From: WHTX01 sp038255145
GTDB taxonomy: Bacteria > Actinomycetota > Acidimicrobiia > Acidimicrobiales > CAIXPF01
DNA: 31,832 bases
Reading direction: 5' to 3'
Assembly (NCBI GenBank): GCA_038255145.1
Contig: JBBSLP010000070.1
Span: forward strand, 1 to 31,832
The notes below the pieces were generated by a model. The model did no database searches. It saw only the letters and a list, made by a program, of their open reading frames with translations, and was not told the origin of the DNA. Made by a program: the position numbers and the translations under genes. Below are positions 28,627 through 31,832 of the stretch, piece after piece; the stretch's first letter is position 1; each line of letters starts with the position of its first letter.

Positions 28627-29862
28627 TCAGGCCTTGGGCAGGCCGAGGACCCGTTCGGCGACGATGTTCTTCATGACCTCGTCGGTGCCGCCGCCGATGC
28701 GGTAGCCGGGGGCGGAGAGGACGAGGCCGGCCCAGGCGTAGGTGCCCCACTCGCCGGTGTCGGCCACCAGCTTGGGCCCCAACAGGGCCGCGGCCAGGTC
28801 GCCGATGCGCTGGAACTGCCGAGCCAGGGCCAGCTTGCCGATGGAGGCCTCGGGGCCCGGGGGCTGACCGGCCCGGCGGGCGGCCACGGCCCGCTGCCGG
28901 GTGTAGTTGGCCACCCGTTGGTTGATGAGCAGGTCGGCCAACTGCTGGCGGATGACGGGGTCCTCGGCCCGGCCCAGGGCGTGGGCCATCTGCCGGTAGC
29001 GGTCGAAGCTCAACAGCCCGGCGCCGCCGAAGCCGTCGCCACCGATGGCGGCCCGTTCGTTGGACAGGGTGGTGATGGCTACCCGCCAGCCCTCGCCCAC
29101 CTCACCGAGGCGGTCGTCGTCGGGCACCCAGGCGTCGGTGAAGAAGACCTCGTTGAAGGCGGCGCCGCCGGTCATCTGGCGCAGGGGGCGGACGTCGACG
29201 CCGGGTGCGTGCATGTCGACCACGAAGGCGGTCAGGTTGCGGTGCCGGCCCTCGTCACTGGTCCGGCACAGCACCTCGCCCACATCGCTGTACTGGGCGC
29301 CCGAGGTCCACACCTTCTGGCCGTTGAGGCGCCAGCCATCGCCGTCGCGCACGGCCGACGTCGATACGGCGGCCAGGTCGGAACCGGCCCCGGGCTCGCT
29401 GAACAGCTGGCAGGCGATGAGGTCGCCCCGCTGCAGGGCCTGCAGGTAGCGATCCTTGGCCCCCGGGGTGCCGTGGGCCAGGATCGTCGGCGCGATCATC
29501 CCCAACGAGATGGTGAGCTTGCCGTTGCCGGGCACGTCGAAGTCGCGGGCCTCACGGTCGAAGATCTGCTGGTAGCGGTTGGGCAGGCCCCGCCCACCGT
29601 GCTCGACGGGGCCGGTGAGCCAGGCCAGCCCCGCATCCCACAACTGTCGCCGCCACTGCCGCACCACCGCGACCTGGGCCGCCTCGACCTCGGGATCGGC
29701 CTCCTCGAAGAGGCCGACCTCGTCCGAGCCCTCACCCCAACGGAAGGGTGTCTCCTGCTTCGACCGCCTCGCGTAGTGGGCCTCGAGGAAGGCCCGGCAC
29801 TCGGTGGCGAACTCGTCGGCGGAGGGCAGATCGGTGGGTGCGACAGGGGCGGTGGCTGTCAC
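28627..29862 (-). CDS. Acyl-CoA dehydrogenase family protein
   Basis: A 411-residue flavoprotein that should introduce a double bond into an acyl-CoA. The N-terminal helical domain leads to LAWLTGPVEHGGRGLPNRYQ. The FAD/substrate strand region has ACQLFSEPGAGSDLAAVSTS, RDGDGWRLNGQKVWTSGAQY and LTAFVVDMHAPGVDVRPLRQ. The C-terminal helical domain ends with the flavin-contact element APGYRIGGGTDEVMKNIVAE. It resembles actinobacterial FadE-type enzymes that act as heterodimers in steroid side-chain breakdown, but a partner chain is not in the window. The GTG at 29862 overlaps the thiolase stop (GTGA), placing it last in the operon. It ends 26 bases from the convergent permease gene. Confidence 0.9.
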   Translation of the reverse strand: MTATAPVAPTDLPSADEFATECRAFLEAHYARRSKQETPFRWGEGSDEVGLFEEADPEVEAAQVAVVRQWRRQLWDAGLAWLTGPVEHGGRGLPNRYQQIFDREARDFDVPGNGKLTISLGMIAPTILAHGTPGAKDRYLQALQRGDLIACQLFSEPGAGSDLAAVSTSAVRDGDGWRLNGQKVWTSGAQYSDVGEVLCRTSDEGRHRNLTAFVVDMHAPGVDVRPLRQMTGGAAFNEVFFTDAWVPDDDRLGEVGEGWRVAITTLSNERAAIGGDGFGGAGLLSFDRYRQMAHALGRAEDPVIRQQLADLLINQRVANYTRQRAVAARRAGQPPGPEASIGKLALARQFQRIGDLAAALLGPKLVADTGEWGTYAWAGLVLSAPGYRIGGGTDEVMKNIVAERVLGLPKA

Positions 29863-31064
29863 CGGGCGGACCGCTCGAGGATGTGCAGGCCGCAGGCCGA
29901 ACCCAGGCCGATCACGTGGGCCATGCCCACCTTGGCGTCGGCCACCTGGCGATCGCCGGCCTCACCGCGCAGGTGGGTGGTGATCTCGAAGATGCCGGCC
30001 ACGCCGGTGGCGCCGATGGGATGGCCCTTGGAGATGAGCCCGCCCGACACGTTCACCGGGATGCGACCGTCACGGGTGGGGGCCCCGCTGTCGATGAAGT
30101 CGCCGGCGCCGCCGGGCTCGCACAGGCGCAGGTTGTCGTAGTGGATGAGCTCGGCGGTGGCGAAGCAGTCGTGCAGCTCCACCAGGTCGAGGTCCTCGGG
30201 GCCGATGCCGGCCGCCTCGTAGGCCTTGTCCGCCGCCACCCGGGTCAGGGTGTTCACGTCGGGCTGGACCTGGGCTGTGGCCGTCCACGGGTCCGTCGTC
30301 AGCACCGAGGCGCTGATCTTGACGGCCCGGCGGCGCTGCTCGGGGTCGAGCGTCTTGAGCTTCTCGCCCGACACCAGGATCACCGCGGCGGCACCGTCAC
30401 CGGTGGGGCAGCACATGAGCACGGTGTTGGGATAACCGATCATCTCGGCCCCCAGCACCTCTTCGAGGGTGTACGCCTTCTGGTACTGGGCCAGCGGGTT
30501 CAGCGTCGAGTGCTGGTGGTTCTTGACCGCCACCTTGGCGAACTGCTCGAAGCCCACACCGTCGTGCTGGGCGGCGTACTCCATGCCCGCCTGGGAGAAC
30601 ACGCCGGGCATGAGGCCGGTACCCAACACACCCTCGGGCGAGCGCACGGCGCCGTAGCGACCCTTGGGCTCGTAGACCTTCTTGGTGCCCTTGGCCTTGC
30701 CCGCCGCGCCCAACAGGCCCTGCTTGCCCATCTTCTCCACGCCGATGGCGATGCCCATGTCGGCCTCGCCGGCCTTGATGGCCAGGTAGGCGGCCCGCAC
30801 GGCCGTGGCGCCGGTGGCACAGGCGTTGGCCACGTTGTAGACGGGGATGCCCGTCTGGCCGATCTGCTTCTGGATGCGCTGGCCGACGCCGCCGGCTGCC
30901 TCTTCGAGGTTGCCGCACCCCATGACCTGCATGTCGCTCATGCGCACCCCGCCGTCATCGAGGGCGGCCATGGCCGCCTCGGATCCGAGGTCGATGACGT
31001 CCTTGTCCTTGTAGCGCTTGAAGGGCGTCATGGCCGCGCCCAGCACCCAGATGTCGTCGCTCAT
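29859..31064 (-). CDS. Thiolase-like lipid-transfer protein (Ltp/SCP-x type acetyltransferase)
   Basis: A 401-residue thiolase-superfamily protein of the SCP-x/Ltp branch that cleaves bulky acyl-CoAs or performs retro-aldol steps. The nucleophile is Cys82 in NVANACATGATAVRAAYLA, the HDCFATAELIHYDNL motif replaces the NEAF of ordinary thiolases, His is in GGLISKGHPIGATGVAGIF, and a Cys in IGLGSACGLHILE lies near the end. ATG 31064-31062 follows GGAGAG. Its start is ten bases after the DUF35 stop. In steroid-degrading actinobacteria Ltp-type proteins work in a complex with a DUF35 partner, and the same pairing is seen here. The exact substrate is inference. Confidence 0.9.
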   Translation of the reverse strand: MSDDIWVLGAAMTPFKRYKDKDVIDLGSEAAMAALDDGGVRMSDMQVMGCGNLEEAAGGVGQRIQKQIGQTGIPVYNVANACATGATAVRAAYLAIKAGEADMGIAIGVEKMGKQGLLGAAGKAKGTKKVYEPKGRYGAVRSPEGVLGTGLMPGVFSQAGMEYAAQHDGVGFEQFAKVAVKNHQHSTLNPLAQYQKAYTLEEVLGAEMIGYPNTVLMCCPTGDGAAAVILVSGEKLKTLDPEQRRRAVKISASVLTTDPWTATAQVQPDVNTLTRVAADKAYEAAGIGPEDLDLVELHDCFATAELIHYDNLRLCEPGGAGDFIDSGAPTRDGRIPVNVSGGLISKGHPIGATGVAGIFEITTHLRGEAGDRQVADAKVGMAHVIGLGSACGLHILERSAR

Positions 31065-31074
31065 GGTGGCTCTC

Positions 31075-31503
31075 CTACTTCTTCTCTGCCGGCTCGAAGC
31101 CGAACGCGATGGCCGTCGTGCCGTCGTCGTCCGTGCCCACGGGGAAGGTCACGAGGCGGACGGCCATGTTCAGGGTGATCTTGGCGGGATCGTCGTCCAC
31201 GCCCAACAGGTTGGCCTTGATCGATCCGCCGCCGTCGAGGTCGACGACCGCCGACGTGTAGGGGCTGGGCAGCCCCGGCGCGCTGCGGTGGATGATCGAG
31301 AAGGTGCGCAGCTTGCCCGTGGTGGCCAGGGCGCGGGGCTCGAACGTGCGCCCCTCGCACGAGGCGCAGGCGTTGCGCCGGTCGAAGTAGAGGGCGCCGC
31401 ACGTGGTGCAGGCCTGGGCCACGAGGTGGGGCTCGTCGCCCAGCTCGAGGTAGTCGACCATGGCGATGGTCTTGGTGGCGGTGTCCGCCGTGGTATCGGT
31501 CAT
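31075..31503 (-). CDS. DUF35/OB-fold protein with rubredoxin-like zinc ribbon
   Basis: A 142-residue protein with the two-part DUF35 layout: an N-terminal zinc ribbon (Cys32, Cys35, Cys46 and Cys49 in ACTTCGALYFDRRNACASC) and a C-terminal OB-fold (about 60-125) with TTGKLRTFSIIHRSAPGLP and PYTSAVVDLDGGGSIKANLL. Such proteins bind acyl-CoA and partner with thiolases, aldolases or hydratases. ATG 31503-31501 is preferred to an upstream in-frame ATG because GGAG precedes it by nine bases and the protein then begins like relatives. The Ltp-type thiolase gene follows within ten bases, supporting a functional complex. Confidence 0.9.
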   Translation of the reverse strand: MTDTTADTATKTIAMVDYLELGDEPHLVAQACTTCGALYFDRRNACASCEGRTFEPRALATTGKLRTFSIIHRSAPGLPSPYTSAVVDLDGGGSIKANLLGVDDDPAKITLNMAVRLVTFPVGTDDDGTTAIAFGFEPAEKK

Positions 31504-31632
31504 GCCGGGACGCTCCGTGCTGTCGTGCTCATCGGGGCCCATCCTGCTCGTCGGACCCCATCGTGCTGCCCCCATCGTGCCCGATGGGGAGGGGCTGGGG
31601 GGTTGGATCCGGTGTCGTCCTGCCGATGGGGG

Positions 31633-31832
31633 TCAGCGGGCCTTGGGCGGCCGGATGGCCCCGGTGTTGCGGTCGGGATCGGTGGGGACGCCCTTGGTGG
31701 CCACGGCCTCGGCCAGCGAGCGCACGTCCCAGCGGCCCTCGCCGGCCAGGCGCCAGGCCGGGTCGAGGCGCCAGGGGGCGGCCCGCTGGACCACGGCCCC
31801 GGCGACCAGGAAGACCTCGCCCGAGGGGGCAG
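31633..31832 (-). CDS. Short-chain dehydrogenase/reductase, C-terminal part (runs off right edge)
   Basis: The last 65 or so codons of a gene entering from the right edge. The peptide includes SGEVFLVAGAVVQRAAPWRL and EGRWDVRSLAEAVATKGVPT, ending AIRPPKAR before TGA at 31635-31633. This matches the C-terminus of the SDR type found in multifunctional beta-oxidation enzyme 2-like 3-hydroxyacyl-CoA dehydrogenases, where TGxVF-x-V-x-G is followed by a short tail with a W-x-v-x-x-L-A motif. The catalytic part is outside the window. It reads in the same direction as the DUF35-thiolase-acyl-CoA dehydrogenase genes and probably belongs to the same catabolic unit, separated by a 129-bp spacer. Confidence 0.6.
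   Translation of the reverse strand, partial: APSGEVFLVAGAVVQRAAPWRLDPAWRLAGEGRWDVRSLAEAVATKGVPTDPDRNTGAIRPPKAR

Noticed and set aside
26929..30141. A 1070-codon plus-strand open frame crossing the permease and acyl-CoA dehydrogenase genes
   Set aside because: It runs in a different frame through two well-identified genes on opposite strands; the Arg/Gly/Pro-rich translation is typical of GC-rich shadow frames.

Overview
The window is high-GC DNA (strongly G/C third codon positions) with GTG and TTG starts, many ATGA/GTGA gene overlaps, and families typical of Actinobacteria: an F420-type luciferase-like oxidoreductase, an SCO6745-type HTH protein, a group II truncated haemoglobin, a PadR-ABC-FtsX efflux set and DUF35/Ltp-type thiolase lipid catabolism. 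It is most likely an actinobacterial chromosome; Acidimicrobiia is a guess I cannot prove from sequence alone. I see no rRNA, tRNA, CRISPR array or prophage.

Layout. (1) 1-3.7 kb, accessory: the first codons of an IS630-type transposase at the left edge; a rifamycin phosphotransferase (rph) with a Rifamycin-Associated-Element-like inverted repeat upstream; then a ribbon-helix-helix antitoxin and Doc/Fic toxin pair under a perfect 17-bp palindrome. The toxin has Tyr and Glu where Doc normally has its key His and Lys. (2) 3.7-8.8 kb: truncated globin, SCO6745-type protein, alpha/beta hydrolase, diguanylate cyclase and a BBE-type FAD oxidase. (3) 8.9-12.5 kb, minus strand: thiolase, acyl-CoA carboxylase carboxyltransferase subunit (with an apparent in-frame deletion) and an LLM oxidoreductase. 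(4) 12.6-14.1 kb: a wrecked LuxR/MalT-type regulator. (5) 14.25-18.7 kb, minus strand: a tightly overlapped surface-polysaccharide operon (NodB deacetylase, GT2-methyltransferase fusion, Wzm-like permease, Wzt-like ATPase with C-terminal sugar domain), with a divergent GT2 gene and a DUF1810 gene. (6) 20.2-25.0 kb: small metabolic and regulatory genes mixed with several broken genes (an ArsR/SRPBCC pair, a fragment split by a 25-bp tandem duplication, a dienelactone hydrolase without its nucleophile, a GGDEF/EAL scar). (7) 25.1-28.6 kb: PadR regulator, ABC ATPase and FtsX-like permease. (8) 28.6 kb to the right edge, minus strand: acyl-CoA/steroid-type beta-oxidation genes (SDR C-terminus, DUF35 OB-fold protein, Ltp-type thiolase, acyl-CoA dehydrogenase).

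No clearly new multi-gene system is visible. The most unusual signals are the natural Doc variant matching the classic non-toxic substitution, the RAE-like site before rph, and a recurring pattern of small internal deletions and 1-bp frame breaks across at least six unrelated genes, which is either real local decay or a systematic assembly problem.
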